45,074 nt of DNA from an uncultured Gammaproteobacteria bacterium (GCA_947258975.1 CAMYKK010000033.1:1-45074); one strand, 5' to 3'. Positions 34,120 to 43,659 are shown, counted from the stretch's first letter. The notes: a model not told the origin generated them from the sequence alone. Program-made: numbers and translations.

Positions 34120-36036
34120 ATGTGCGGCATCGCTGGTATAACCGGTCCACAGAGGGCGCAAGCCATAAAATCCATGACTGATGTGCTCGCGCATCGCGGG
34201 CCCGATGATTCTGGGTTTTACCATGATGATTATATCGCTCTTGGACAAAGGCGGCTGAGCATCATTGATCTCAATACCGGGAGGCAGCCTATATCCAATG
34301 AGGACGACACATTACAGCTCGTGTGTAACGGCGAGATCTATAACAGTCCACGGCTGCGGAAGGAACTGGTGGCCAATGGTCATCAATTCAAGACTGCGAC
34401 GGACGTAGAAGTCATTCTTCATCTTTACGAGGACCATGGAGAGAATTGTGTCAATCACCTTCAGGGCATGTTTGCCTTCGCGCTGTGGGATCGTAACAAT
34501 CAAAAGTTGTTTTTGGCTCGTGATCACCTTGGACAAAAGCCTCTTTTCTTCTGTGCGCGAAATGGCAGTTTTGCTTTTGCGTCGGAGGTCAAGGGGGTCC
34601 TGGCTTCGAAAATCATCAATCCGGTTATCGACACCCAAGCACTCTGGCACTATGTTTCGTTACGATTTATGCCGGACCACTATTCAATGTTTGCGGATAT
34701 TCAAAAACTTCCCGCGGCAACGTCGCTTTCGTTTCAACGTGGCGAGATTACCACGCGGCGCTACTGGGATATTGACTTTAATAACAAGCTACCCGCGCGG
34801 GAAGACGACGTAGAAGAGCAATTGCACGACCTGTTAGCGCGGACTGTTGAAAGCCATTTGTTGAGCGACGTGCGGGTAGGCGCTTTTTTAAGCGGTGGTA
34901 TAGATTCGGGCACGGTGGCATCCATTATGGCCGTGCAAAGCGCCAATAGAATCCCTCGATTCTCGATCGGAACCAGGGAAAAACAGTTCAACGAGCTGCC
35001 TTACGCCAAGATGGTTTCCGACAAATACAATATGGAGGCCCATGAGAAGATCGTCGAGCCGGACTTGATACACACCATACCGTCGATGATTTATCACATG
35101 GATGAGCCGTCGGATCCGTTTGGATTTGGCGTGTATCTGGTTGCGCAACTGGCCGCAGAACACGTCAAAGTGGTCCTGAGCGGTGATGGCGGAGACGAAA
35201 ATTTTGCCGGTTACGATCGTTATGCCGGGCAACGTCTTGTAGATTACTACTGTTTCTTGCCGAAATGGTTTCGGCAGGGTGTTATCAAGCCGCTTACAGA
35301 CCGGATCCCGGAGACGTTCGGTTATAAGAGCCTCGCGCAAAAAGCGGCCTGGGTGAATGAGATGTCGCTATTTTCCGGAGGTGACCGGTACGCGCAAAGC
35401 CTGGGTGTCCTGCGTTTTACCCATCAAGCGAAACAAAGACTTTTTACGCAGGTGGTACAGAGGCAGTTGCCCGAGTATTCCTCGGCCGAAAAAATCCTGA
35501 AATATTTCGACGCCGACAACGCCCATAGCGTCGTAGACAAAATGATCTACACGGACCTTATGACGCGTATGCCGGATCATCTGCTTACCATTGGTGATCG
35601 CATGACGATGGCCCATTCCCTGGAAAGCCGCGCACCGTTGATTGACTATAAATTGGTGGAGTTCGCAGCGAGAATTCCGGCGAACCTTAAATTGAAGGGG
35701 AATCGGATCAAATACATGCTGCGCAAAGTGGCGTCGCGCTACTTGCCTGATGAAGTAGTCAAGCTTGAAAAACAGGGTTTCCGCTTCCCATTGGGTTTGT
35801 GGTTTCGGACCGATCTCAAGGGCTTTCTGCAAAACTTATTTAAACAATCGCGTTTCGTCGAATTGGGCATCTTCGAACAAACATACATAGACACGCTGCT
35901 GGATGAGCACATTGCGGGGAAAATCGACCACAACTACCGCATCTGGATCCTGCTGAACCTGGAAATATGGCATCGGCTGTATTTTGAAGGGGAAACCGTC
36001 GAGTCAATGAAAGACTTTACCAACGCATTGTCCTGA
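34120..36036 (+). CDS. asnB: AsnB-type glutamine-hydrolysing amidotransferase
   Basis: This 638-residue enzyme has an N-terminal Ntn glutaminase with the nucleophile Cys2 (MCGIAGITG), HRGPDDSG, RLSIIDL and NGEIYN. The synthetase domain has the pyrophosphate loop SGGIDS (258-263), followed by SGDGGDENFAGYDRY. It should transfer glutamine-derived ammonia to a carboxylate activated with ATP. The usual product is asparagine, but homologues inside surface-polysaccharide and natural-product clusters amidate other acids, and its position here favours such a role. Cys2 fixes ATG 34120 as the start. It lies between the SDR and acyltransferase genes with gaps of 20 and 10 bases. Confidence 0.9.
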   Translation: MCGIAGITGPQRAQAIKSMTDVLAHRGPDDSGFYHDDYIALGQRRLSIIDLNTGRQPISNEDDTLQLVCNGEIYNSPRLRKELVANGHQFKTATDVEVILHLYEDHGENCVNHLQGMFAFALWDRNNQKLFLARDHLGQKPLFFCARNGSFAFASEVKGVLASKIINPVIDTQALWHYVSLRFMPDHYSMFADIQKLPAATSLSFQRGEITTRRYWDIDFNNKLPAREDDVEEQLHDLLARTVESHLLSDVRVGAFLSGGIDSGTVASIMAVQSANRIPRFSIGTREKQFNELPYAKMVSDKYNMEAHEKIVEPDLIHTIPSMIYHMDEPSDPFGFGVYLVAQLAAEHVKVVLSGDGGDENFAGYDRYAGQRLVDYYCFLPKWFRQGVIKPLTDRIPETFGYKSLAQKAAWVNEMSLFSGGDRYAQSLGVLRFTHQAKQRLFTQVVQRQLPEYSSAEKILKYFDADNAHSVVDKMIYTDLMTRMPDHLLTIGDRMTMAHSLESRAPLIDYKLVEFAARIPANLKLKGNRIKYMLRKVASRYLPDEVVKLEKQGFRFPLGLWFRTDLKGFLQNLFKQSRFVELGIFEQTYIDTLLDEHIAGKIDHNYRIWILLNLEIWHRLYFEGETVESMKDFTNALS

Positions 36037-36046
36037 CTGTATCGCC

Positions 36047-36793
36047 GTGGAAAAACAGACGGAAATCAATAAGACGCATAAAGTGATAACGGAGCAAGGT
36101 TCCGCGTTATCCAAGTACCAGAATGTAATCGTTGGCAACGGTTCGCTCGGTTTTCTGATCTATTTCGAAATCTGCACCTGGCTGGGAAAAATACCCGGCG
36201 CGCTCGGCATTCTGCTGCGGAAAATATTCTGGCCCAGGCTTTTTGGCAGCTGTGGGAAAGGTGTGATGTTCGCCGAGGGTATTGTGTTACGACACCCAAA
36301 AAAAATTCATCTGGGAGATGATGTCGTCATCAGTGAGTATTGTGTGTTGGATGCGCGACACGATAACGATGATCATGTTTTGACGCTGGGCGATAACGTC
36401 ATTCTTTCCGTTAACGTGATGATCTCATGCAAGAACGGTTGTGTGGAGATCGGTGCGCGAACCGGGCTGAGTGCGCATACACTGATTCACGCGACAAACA
36501 ACTGTCCCGTGCATATAGGGGAGGATGGTATTATTGGTCCCCAATGCTATCTAGCGGCGGGTGGCAACTATAACTACGCCCGGCTCGATGTTCCGATAAA
36601 AGAGCAGGGGATAGCGCCCGACGGGGGCGTCACCCTGGAAAACGACATCTGGCTCGGCGCGAAAGTGGCCGTGCTTGGCGGCGTGACCATGCATTCCGGC
36701 AGTATTGCCGGCGCAGGCGCGGTAGTCACGAAATCGGTACCGGAAAATTCGATCTGTGCGGGCGTGCCGGCGAAAGTAATCAGGAAAAGATAA
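36047..36793 (+). CDS. Hexapeptide-repeat (LbH) acyltransferase
   Basis: This 248-residue protein has the isoleucine-rich hexad pattern of left-handed beta-helix acyltransferases: KKIHLGDDVVISEYCVL, LTLGDNVILSVNVMISC, CVEIGARTGLSAHTLI, VHIGEDGIIGPQCYL. It finishes GVTLENDIWLGAKVAVLGGV and SVPENSICAGVPAKVIRKR, the WbbJ/maltose-acetyltransferase-like ending. Such enzymes acetylate or acylate sugars from acyl-CoA. A hydrophobic N-terminal stretch (LGFLIYFEICTWL) may attach it to the membrane. Translation starts at GTG 36047, since no ATG lies before the conserved part. The last base is only six bases from the convergent SGNH hydrolase gene. Confidence 0.87.
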   Translation: MEKQTEINKTHKVITEQGSALSKYQNVIVGNGSLGFLIYFEICTWLGKIPGALGILLRKIFWPRLFGSCGKGVMFAEGIVLRHPKKIHLGDDVVISEYCVLDARHDNDDHVLTLGDNVILSVNVMISCKNGCVEIGARTGLSAHTLIHATNNCPVHIGEDGIIGPQCYLAAGGNYNYARLDVPIKEQGIAPDGGVTLENDIWLGAKVAVLGGVTMHSGSIAGAGAVVTKSVPENSICAGVPAKVIRKR

Positions 36794-36798
36794 GCCGC

Positions 36799-37617
36799 CT
36801 AATTCATTTTCCGTTTCGTGACCAAAGGCAGCGCCTCTTCTATCGCCTTGAACCATCGCTGGGCCATCTTTTCTTCGCCGCTTGCGTTCGGATGGACGCC
36901 ATCGTAGGTATCCTGTGCGACGTCAAAATCAGAGAAATGATCGACCGCTATTACCGGTGAGTTAGGCATATTCATTTTTTCGACCACCTTGGGGATCACC
37001 TTCTCATTGACGGCCGCTACGGCCTCGCTGTCGCCTTGCTGTCTTTTCGCCGGTATGAGTTTTGCCAACAGGATGACGGCGTTCGGGTTGTCAGCGCGCA
37101 GTGCAGTCACCACCCGTTCTAATGTTGCGGCCATATGGTCGTGTTTCAGCCGGTAGAATGCATCGTTTGTTCCCAAATGGACCAGGGCAATATCAAAATC
37201 GTACTTGGTCGTCCACTCCGACAGGCTTCCGGATCCGGTTTTGTTGTACGGGTTACGGCCCTTGACGATATCGTCAACCGTCCAGGCAAAGTGACCTTCA
37301 TGATCCTTGTCAAACTGTAATCCCTTGTAGGCGGGCTGGGGTGTGGCGCCCTTAGAGAACGAATCGAGCTGGGTGTTCATCGAGCCAACGAAGTCAATCT
37401 TGATATTTGCGTCAACCAATTTTTTCCACAGCGGGTAACGAAAACTGGCGCGATTGATCTCTGCATGGGTAATGGAATCACCCAATGGAAGGATGTTGTA
37501 GACATAGCCATCAGCGATCGCAGGTGTGAGCGGAAGTGCGGCTGTCAGAATCGATATCAGTCCGATGAAACAGCCGGTAGTTCGCCCGTTGACGGGGTCG
37601 TGAGCATAACGGTTCAT
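36799..37617 (-). CDS. Secreted SGNH/GDSL hydrolase
   Basis: This 272-residue protein from ATG 37617 has a signal peptide (GCFIGLISILTAALPLTPAIA). The SGNH blocks are PLGDSITH with nucleophile S48, GHFAW (Gly block), VHLGTNDAF (Asn block), and DGVHPN with D239 and H242. These enzymes remove acetyl or other ester groups from sugars, lipids or peptidoglycan outside the cytoplasm. The long open frame from 37668 adds residues before the signal peptide and is less likely. It converges on the acyltransferase gene, hinting at opposing acylation and deacylation activities. Confidence 0.88.
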   Translation of the reverse strand: MNRYAHDPVNGRTTGCFIGLISILTAALPLTPAIADGYVYNILPLGDSITHAEINRASFRYPLWKKLVDANIKIDFVGSMNTQLDSFSKGATPQPAYKGLQFDKDHEGHFAWTVDDIVKGRNPYNKTGSGSLSEWTTKYDFDIALVHLGTNDAFYRLKHDHMAATLERVVTALRADNPNAVILLAKLIPAKRQQGDSEAVAAVNEKVIPKVVEKMNMPNSPVIAVDHFSDFDVAQDTYDGVHPNASGEEKMAQRWFKAIEEALPLVTKRKMN

Positions 37618-38024
37618 GGTCGATAATCCTGAATCAATCAATATGGATGGGTGCGTGGGATTTGACAAAAGAACTTTAATATAAAAGCAGCGTGATTGGC
37701 AATGTCGTTATACTCAGCGGCGGTCTAGATGATCATTAAGCAGCTTAGGGGACTGTCGCGAAATCCACCGGTGCACATCGACCATCAGGTGACAACGCCG
37801 GTGCTCGGCGGCCTCAATGCCTCGGGGTCATTTCAGCAGGGCGCGGCAAAACAGGATGCATGGGGATTTGCAACCTGCGTTATCAGTGCCGGGTGCGAAG
37901 GCGGCACCTGCTTGGAGGCTATGTCTTTGAACTGGCAGTCGATATAATCGCGCGTTTCGCAGTGGCGATGAACTGCAGCGCGTTTGACCAATAAAGCAAA
38001 AAACAGTCAGTCAGCAAGCACGGT
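37618..38024. other. Intergenic region with no convincing gene
   Basis: These 407 bases separate the divergent SGNH hydrolase and YfhO-like genes and probably hold both promoters. A 72-residue open frame at 37729-37947 has no recognisable domain and is not called. I see no clear palindrome or RNA. Confidence 0.5.
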
Positions 38025-40490
38025 ATGAACGCAGACAACAATAAACGCCACCTGATCCCAGTTTTGTTCCTGGCCGCCTGCGCGACCGCCTACCTGTTCG
38101 ATGTTCTGTTCTTCGATCGACATCTCAGCGCTTTTGATATTCCGCTTGAAAAACCCTCGTGGCAGGTAGAGTTCGGTGAAATGCGGGCGCATAACAGCAT
38201 ACTTTCAGATTCGCCCACCGCGCATTATCCATACAGAAAAGAATTCTGGAACGCCACGCGGCACGGCTACAACACACAGTATCTGCCCCATATTTTTACC
38301 GGCAAGCCCACCGCGGGACAGGGCGCCGGACTGCTGTCGACGAGTTTATTTCAGTTCTTTATGGACATACCGGATGCGCTGGATTGGAGCACGTGGTTTC
38401 GACTGCTGCTGGCCGCGGTGTTCATGTACCTGTTTCTGATCCAACTTGGTGTGACTCCCGCCGCCGCAATACTGGGAAGCATCGCCTGGACATACAATAT
38501 GCATCAGGTCGCTTGGCTCATGTATCCACACCATTTGGCAACCCAACTGTGGCTGCCGTTGCTGCTGGGCCTCAATCTATGTTTGTTGAAAGATCGATCC
38601 AATCCGGCGGCGATGCTGGGTTTGGTATTATGCGTGCTGTTCTTCTTTTCCAGCGGTTATACGCAGATCGTCCTGTATAGTTTTATATTTATAGGGCTAT
38701 TTAACACATTATATGTGCTGCTCGTGCAACGCGGTGCCGCCATGCAGCGAGCTCAAACTTGGTTTGTTCTCCACGCGATGTATCTGATTGCCGCTGTGGC
38801 GTTGTTGCCCGATGCACTCTGGCAGATCCAGGAGATCGCGGAAGGTTTGCGGGGGAACCAGGAATTCCGGTACGGCGCGCATACGCTGACGCTGTCCGTC
38901 GAAACGGTCAGCGCGTTTTTCAAAGATCTCCTGCCCAACACGATAGAAGTGTCCCGTTTGTTCATGCCCAACTACAAAAGCGCGCTCGGTCAGCCGCCGG
39001 CTATCAACGAATTCTTTCGCGCCAACTCGGTCGAATTTGAGATCTATTTCGGTCTGGTGTGCCTCTATTTTTCGTTGTACGGATTGATCAGAGGAATATT
39101 TCTAAAAAACAGATTGCTGATCTTGTTTGCTGTCTTGCTGTTCTTGTGCTTAGGCCTCCTTAACGGTAACCATACCCTGATAAGTCTGCTCAACCTGATT
39201 CCCGCCGGCGGCGCCGGAACCGTGTCTCGAATCATCACCTTAATTTTGTTTTTCGCCGTAATCTTTGTGGCATTCGGCGCCAAATTCTTTGTTGAGGATC
39301 TATCCAAGAATCGTTTTGCATTCGCATCGATTTCATTGCTCGTCATGCTGCTGTGGCTCGGCGCGGCCAAACTACTACATTATGACGTGCTGTCGATACG
39401 GGAATTCGTCCCCTGGATTGGATATTTGTTTGGATTTCTCGTCGTGTGCGCACTTCTGGCACGGACGGAGAAAACAAGTTTTATCGCACCCATTGCAATT
39501 GGTGTTAGCTTTGCGGAGTTGGTGTTGGCGGGATACAACTTCAATACTCGGCTGGAGAGCAAGTATCACTTTCCCGAAAATACCGTTATCAGACAGATTC
39601 GCGCGACGGACGGCAATTTTAGGACTGCCTTGCTGATGGACAATACCGCATATCACCACAACATTTTCACGTACTATGATCTTTCGACAATCGGCGGATA
39701 TTCAACCATCGCTCCGAACGACTATGTTTATTTCTTGCGTGAGGCGTATGGAAAAATACACGTAACACTGAATGGGATATTGTTTTTATTTGATGGTAAC
39801 CTCCACATCCTCCGCCTGCTCAACACGAGATTTGTCGTCTCTAATTTGAATATCGGCAATGAACTGATCAAGCCCGTCTACAGCAACAAGGCCGAGACTT
39901 TGTATGAATTCAAATCGCCGTTGGAAAGGGCTTACTGCGCATCGCATCAGATCGTCAACGAAAAACCGGAAACGATACCCGAACAGCTAGCGGAGCTGGC
40001 GGTGCGTTACGATAGGCCGGTTATCGTCAGCGAACCGCTGGTTGCTCAAGTGCCCCTCACGGACGATTGCAAGGTGTCGGATCTGAAAGTGTTTACGAGT
40101 AAACTGGCATTCGACGTCAACACCGATCGGCCCGCGGTGATATTCATACCCATTAACTACCACGCGTACTGGCGCGCCCGTGTAAACGGTCAGGAGGCGA
40201 AGCTGCACCGGGCAAACTATGCCTTCATGGGCATTGCTGTGCCTTCCGGCGCGAGTAAAGTTACGCTCGAGTTTATCAATACCAAGCTGACCATTGGGGC
40301 GATCGTGTTCATCGCGCTGGGGCTGATCGCGATTGCCGTGGCGCTAATCCGCGTACGGTCAATGTGGCAAAAAGTGGCGATTGTTCTGTCCGCAAGTTTT
40401 CTGATCGGTAAAAGTCTATTGTCCATTCCGGGCATTATGAATATGGAAATTCCGGAGCGGGATGCGCCGGAATATACGCAGACCCGTTAG
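38025..40490 (+). CDS. YfhO-like polytopic membrane protein
   Basis: This 821-residue protein has about 12 membrane spans and a C-terminal periplasmic domain followed by a last span (IGAIVFIALGLIAIAVALI). The first loop has HYPYRKEFWNATRHGYN, and the middle has PHIFTGKP with hydrophobic repeats. The late VIFIPINYHAYWRARVNGQEAKL with AFMGIAVPSGASKVTLEF is the usual ending of YfhO-family (PF09586-like) proteins. These are predicted to be GT-C enzymes that glycosylate lipoteichoic acid or other envelope molecules from polyprenyl-phosphate sugars. The acceptor here is unknown. Confidence 0.78.
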   Translation: MNADNNKRHLIPVLFLAACATAYLFDVLFFDRHLSAFDIPLEKPSWQVEFGEMRAHNSILSDSPTAHYPYRKEFWNATRHGYNTQYLPHIFTGKPTAGQGAGLLSTSLFQFFMDIPDALDWSTWFRLLLAAVFMYLFLIQLGVTPAAAILGSIAWTYNMHQVAWLMYPHHLATQLWLPLLLGLNLCLLKDRSNPAAMLGLVLCVLFFFSSGYTQIVLYSFIFIGLFNTLYVLLVQRGAAMQRAQTWFVLHAMYLIAAVALLPDALWQIQEIAEGLRGNQEFRYGAHTLTLSVETVSAFFKDLLPNTIEVSRLFMPNYKSALGQPPAINEFFRANSVEFEIYFGLVCLYFSLYGLIRGIFLKNRLLILFAVLLFLCLGLLNGNHTLISLLNLIPAGGAGTVSRIITLILFFAVIFVAFGAKFFVEDLSKNRFAFASISLLVMLLWLGAAKLLHYDVLSIREFVPWIGYLFGFLVVCALLARTEKTSFIAPIAIGVSFAELVLAGYNFNTRLESKYHFPENTVIRQIRATDGNFRTALLMDNTAYHHNIFTYYDLSTIGGYSTIAPNDYVYFLREAYGKIHVTLNGILFLFDGNLHILRLLNTRFVVSNLNIGNELIKPVYSNKAETLYEFKSPLERAYCASHQIVNEKPETIPEQLAELAVRYDRPVIVSEPLVAQVPLTDDCKVSDLKVFTSKLAFDVNTDRPAVIFIPINYHAYWRARVNGQEAKLHRANYAFMGIAVPSGASKVTLEFINTKLTIGAIVFIALGLIAIAVALIRVRSMWQKVAIVLSASFLIGKSLLSIPGIMNMEIPERDAPEYTQTR

Positions 40491-40582
40491 CAATAGGCGA
40501 TCCAGAGCATAGGAAATGTTGCCTTGATGACACGACCGGACAACAGTGCTGATGTCGCATGCGCGATTGGTTTTGATGATCT

Positions 40583-42121
40583 ATGCGGAACTTAGACAAA
40601 GCGCAAATTAGTCCTGGCATCTATTTGTTTGTATTGATTGGGTCCGTATCGATCGCCGTCTGGTCGGTGATCGCGGACCCGATCATCAACAACGACGGCA
40701 TTTTATACATACAGGCAGCCGAAGCGCTGACGCGGGGCGACTTGGGGGCCGCTCTATCCCTCCATAAATGGCCGTTTTATTCGTTTCTTATTGCGCTGGT
40801 CCAGAAAATCACCGGCCTGGAGACAATATTGATCGCCCATGTGTTGAACGGATTGTTCAATGTTGCTAGCTGTATTGTCTTTATTTTGTTGATTTCCGAA
40901 TTCGGAGGGGGACGACGGACATTATTGATTGCTGCCCTGATTATTGTTTTCTTCCCAGGTTTGAACGAACTGCGCTCTTTTGTAATTCGTGACCATGGCT
41001 ACATCGCATTGTATTTGTCGTCGTTTTATTTTTTGTTGCATGCGTTGCGTGCGAGTGATAAACGCCTGTTGTTGGGGAGTATGCTGTTCATGGGCGTTGC
41101 CACGCTGTTCAGAATCGAAGGTTTTGTATTCCTGTTTGCCATTCCATTTATCTATTTCTATTCCACACCGGACGCAAAACCGGTAAACCGATCTCGTTTG
41201 GTGCTTGCCGCAACGGTCATAGCCGTATTGATGATGCCGGTATTTGGATGGTGGTTGTTCAATCCCGAGGATGGGTCCGGCTATACAAAAGTATCATTGG
41301 AGAACATCAGGCATGGCTGGATGCAAACGAACGATTTTCTCCGGTTTAAAATCGAAGCACTCAAGAAGATCATCAACACGTCTTCAAGCAGCATTGGAAG
41401 GTTGGTATTTCTGTGGACGGTGATCGGTGTCCTGTTTGCCCAGATATTAATGATCTTGAGCATTCCGTACGCCATATTGGCCGGATTCGCGGTCAAAAAG
41501 AATCTTATTTTCCCAGCCACATTCGCGATAACACCATGGAAGCTGTTCATTTACTGCAATCTCGGCATATTGGCGCTATTCACCTTAACGAGGCTCTTTC
41601 TGACCGATCGCTACCCCCTGGCCTTGGTGGTGATGCTGTTGATGACGGTGCCATTTGCGCTGGATCAGTTATACGTACAATGGAAGTCCCGTCAGAACAG
41701 AACGCTGATAAAAACCAGCGGGTATCTGTTATTGGCGCTGGTGCTGATTGTGAACTGCATGGAGGGCTTTACCAGCTACAGCGACAAACATTACTTGCGG
41801 GACTCCGGTATTTGGCTAAAAAACAACGTCCACCAGAAAACGAAGCTTTATACTAATAGTCGTGTCGTGGGATTCTATAGTGGACTACCGACCACACAAG
41901 TCACGGTCCTGGAAGATCAGGACAAACTGCTTGTTTCCTTTTATAAGGGACGATGGATTGAATATGATTATTTGGCTTTACAGGTAAATCCAGATCCGGA
42001 ATTCGCAAGCCATCTTCGGACCACACTTTGGATCACGCCGGAGAAGATATTCACTAATAATCGGAGCGACGAGGTGCGTATTTACAATATTAAAAGATAC
42101 AGAGAAAGGCGAAAACAGTGA
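40583..42121 (+). CDS. GT39-like glycosyltransferase, membrane-embedded
   Basis: This 512-residue protein has about ten membrane spans. After span 1 comes INNDGILYIQAAEAL, whose Asp (38) occupies the place of the catalytic acid in GT-C/PMT-like enzymes. LNELRSFVIRDHGYIALYL follows in the second loop. The C-terminal soluble part has LRDSGIWLKNN and KLYTNSRVVGFYSGL. ArnT/PMT-type enzymes use polyprenyl-phosphate sugars as donors. It is on the same strand as the YfhO-like gene, with a 92-base gap, so the two may be co-transcribed. Target and sugar are unknown. Confidence 0.7.
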   Translation: MRNLDKAQISPGIYLFVLIGSVSIAVWSVIADPIINNDGILYIQAAEALTRGDLGAALSLHKWPFYSFLIALVQKITGLETILIAHVLNGLFNVASCIVFILLISEFGGGRRTLLIAALIIVFFPGLNELRSFVIRDHGYIALYLSSFYFLLHALRASDKRLLLGSMLFMGVATLFRIEGFVFLFAIPFIYFYSTPDAKPVNRSRLVLAATVIAVLMMPVFGWWLFNPEDGSGYTKVSLENIRHGWMQTNDFLRFKIEALKKIINTSSSSIGRLVFLWTVIGVLFAQILMILSIPYAILAGFAVKKNLIFPATFAITPWKLFIYCNLGILALFTLTRLFLTDRYPLALVVMLLMTVPFALDQLYVQWKSRQNRTLIKTSGYLLLALVLIVNCMEGFTSYSDKHYLRDSGIWLKNNVHQKTKLYTNSRVVGFYSGLPTTQVTVLEDQDKLLVSFYKGRWIEYDYLALQVNPDPEFASHLRTTLWITPEKIFTNNRSDEVRIYNIKRYRERRKQ

Positions 42122-42518
42122 CGGTCAACTCGCGCGGGACTATTCGTGCAGCCATTACAAGAGACTCACCTGCTGCGAGGGCAGACGACGTAGGCCTGTT
42201 ACAATATAACGATGGTACCGAGGAGCGGTGTTGCGGACTATATATGCCTCTAAACGAGATAATCTTGCCGTTCGCTGCGTGAACGTACACACGTTCTAAT
42301 ACAGAACCCTCGATACGCATTTTGCGGAACGACCGTTTCCCACTCATTGGTCTTGTGTACGTCTAAATGAGACCATTCCCACGGCTCTTCGCGGACGTGA
42401 TCGGACCAAAGAAAACCATAGCGGTTTACTCGTCACGCTATGTCGTCACGAAGCTCGCGGTTCCTTCTAACAAGTTATGCTATATTGCACCAATAGTATG
42501 ATCATTCCGAGGTGTCGC
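42122..42518. other. Intergenic region before the ParDE genes
   Basis: These 397 bases show no gene. Immediately before parD lies CTATATTGCACCAATAG (42479-42495), an imperfect inverted repeat overlapping TATATT, which may be the autoregulatory operator and -10 of the toxin-antitoxin operon. Confidence 0.4.
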
Positions 42519-42773
42519 ATGGCAACCGTACGAAAAACCATCACCCTAACCGACAAACAGGACCAGTGGGTCAAGACGCAGATCGCTAGCGGAGACTATA
42601 CAAATGACAGCGAATATTTCCGTGATCTCATTCGCCGCGATCAGGAGCAAAGCGCGAAATTCAAGGCACTGAAAATGGCGATCCAGGAGGGATTGGACAG
42701 CGGCGTTAGCGAACGCACCCTCGGTGAGATTTGGGCGCAGGCCGAGGAAAGATCTAAGCAACGGAATGGCTGA
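42519..42773 (+). CDS. parD: ParD-like antitoxin
   Basis: This 84-residue protein is of the CopG/ParD type. The N-terminal ribbon-helix-helix is RKTITLTDKQDQWVKTQIASG, followed by the family motif NDSEYFRDLIRRDQE. A C-terminal tail (KMAIQEGLDSGVSERTLGEIW) binds and inhibits ParE. ATG 42519 has GAGGTG upstream, and the longer open frame is not conserved. Its stop overlaps the toxin start by eight bases, so the two are coupled. Confidence 0.92.
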   Translation: MATVRKTITLTDKQDQWVKTQIASGDYTNDSEYFRDLIRRDQEQSAKFKALKMAIQEGLDSGVSERTLGEIWAQAEERSKQRNG

Positions 42774-43056
42774 ATATCGACTGTCCGGGCGCGCTGAGGC
42801 CGATCTTGCTGGAATCGCCGATTACACCATTGAACAGTTTGGTATTGAACAAGCGCGCCGTTATCGCGATGAACTGGAAAACTGCTTCCAGAGCCTCGCC
42901 GAACATCCCAAACTTGGTCACAGTGCTGAGCACCTCGCACCGAGCCTGAGAAGTTTTGAGCATCGACCGCACGTCGTTTTCTATGTGCCACAAGAAAACG
43001 GTGTGCTGATCATTCGCGTATTGCATGAGAGTATGGATGCTCCGCGACATTTATAG
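42766..43056 (+). CDS. parE: ParE-like toxin
   Basis: This 96-residue protein is of the ParE/RelE fold; ParE toxins poison DNA gyrase. It contains YRLSGRAEADLAGIADYTIE, GIEQARRYRDELENCF, the LAEHPKLGH segment, FEHRPHVVFYV and a final strand VLIIRVLHESMDAPRHL, all in the usual family order. ATG 42766 lies within the end of parD. The pair stabilises accessory DNA or acts in phage defence, and sits between the glycan block and the helicase gene. Confidence 0.92.
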   Translation: MAEYRLSGRAEADLAGIADYTIEQFGIEQARRYRDELENCFQSLAEHPKLGHSAEHLAPSLRSFEHRPHVVFYVPQENGVLIIRVLHESMDAPRHL

Positions 43057-43659
43057 GCGATACGACGAACTCATGGGATCTGCCCCCAAAGACGGTTACA
43101 CAAGTCCACGCTTATTACTAGCGTAAGACTTGCGCCGGCACGGATTGTGCGACGGCATGGGTAGTCCACCTATAGGCCCGTTTTGAAATGGCTACCGAAT
43201 GGACGGAATGACGTGTGAAACGACAGATGTGTAATGACGCCCAATCGCCGGGGTGTGCCCGATTTGCCGCCATTCGGGCCAGCTCAGGTGCTGACAGCAC
43301 CGGATCAACTCTAGACGGTCAGCATGCTAGTGCTGAATGACCGTTTCATACTGGACAGCAGATTTTCAGATTCCCAAATTCACGGTCAGCCTTCGAGACG
43401 GAGCAAGAATTTAGTGCGTTCCGTACTCGGCGTTGAGCCCACCGGTTTCACTCAGACCCTGCAGCCTATTCAGGCTCTTGCAGTGCGTGTCGGGATGGCC
43501 GTCTCCAGGCTTAAATCAAGATCTACGCGCTGCTCACTGGCGGTGGTGTACCGCTGCCAGCGCTGATTGCGGAGTTACGCCCACTCCCCCCAATGGGTTA
43601 ACATTGCAGTATTGCTCGCTCGACGCAGTCATTCTTGCTCACCTTGTGCCCGTAAGCCC
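43057..43659. other. Intergenic region, possible IS3-type remnant
   Basis: About 600 bases without a convincing gene; short open frames on both strands show no domain. Near 43077-43101 the sequence TGGGATCTGCCCCCAAAGAC, with GGTTACAC after it, resembles the terminal inverted repeat of IS3-family elements. No matching second end or transposase is visible. Confidence 0.35.

Noticed and set aside
37729-37947. 72-residue open frame between the SGNH and YfhO-like genes
   Set aside because: No recognisable domain, signal peptide or ribosome-binding site.
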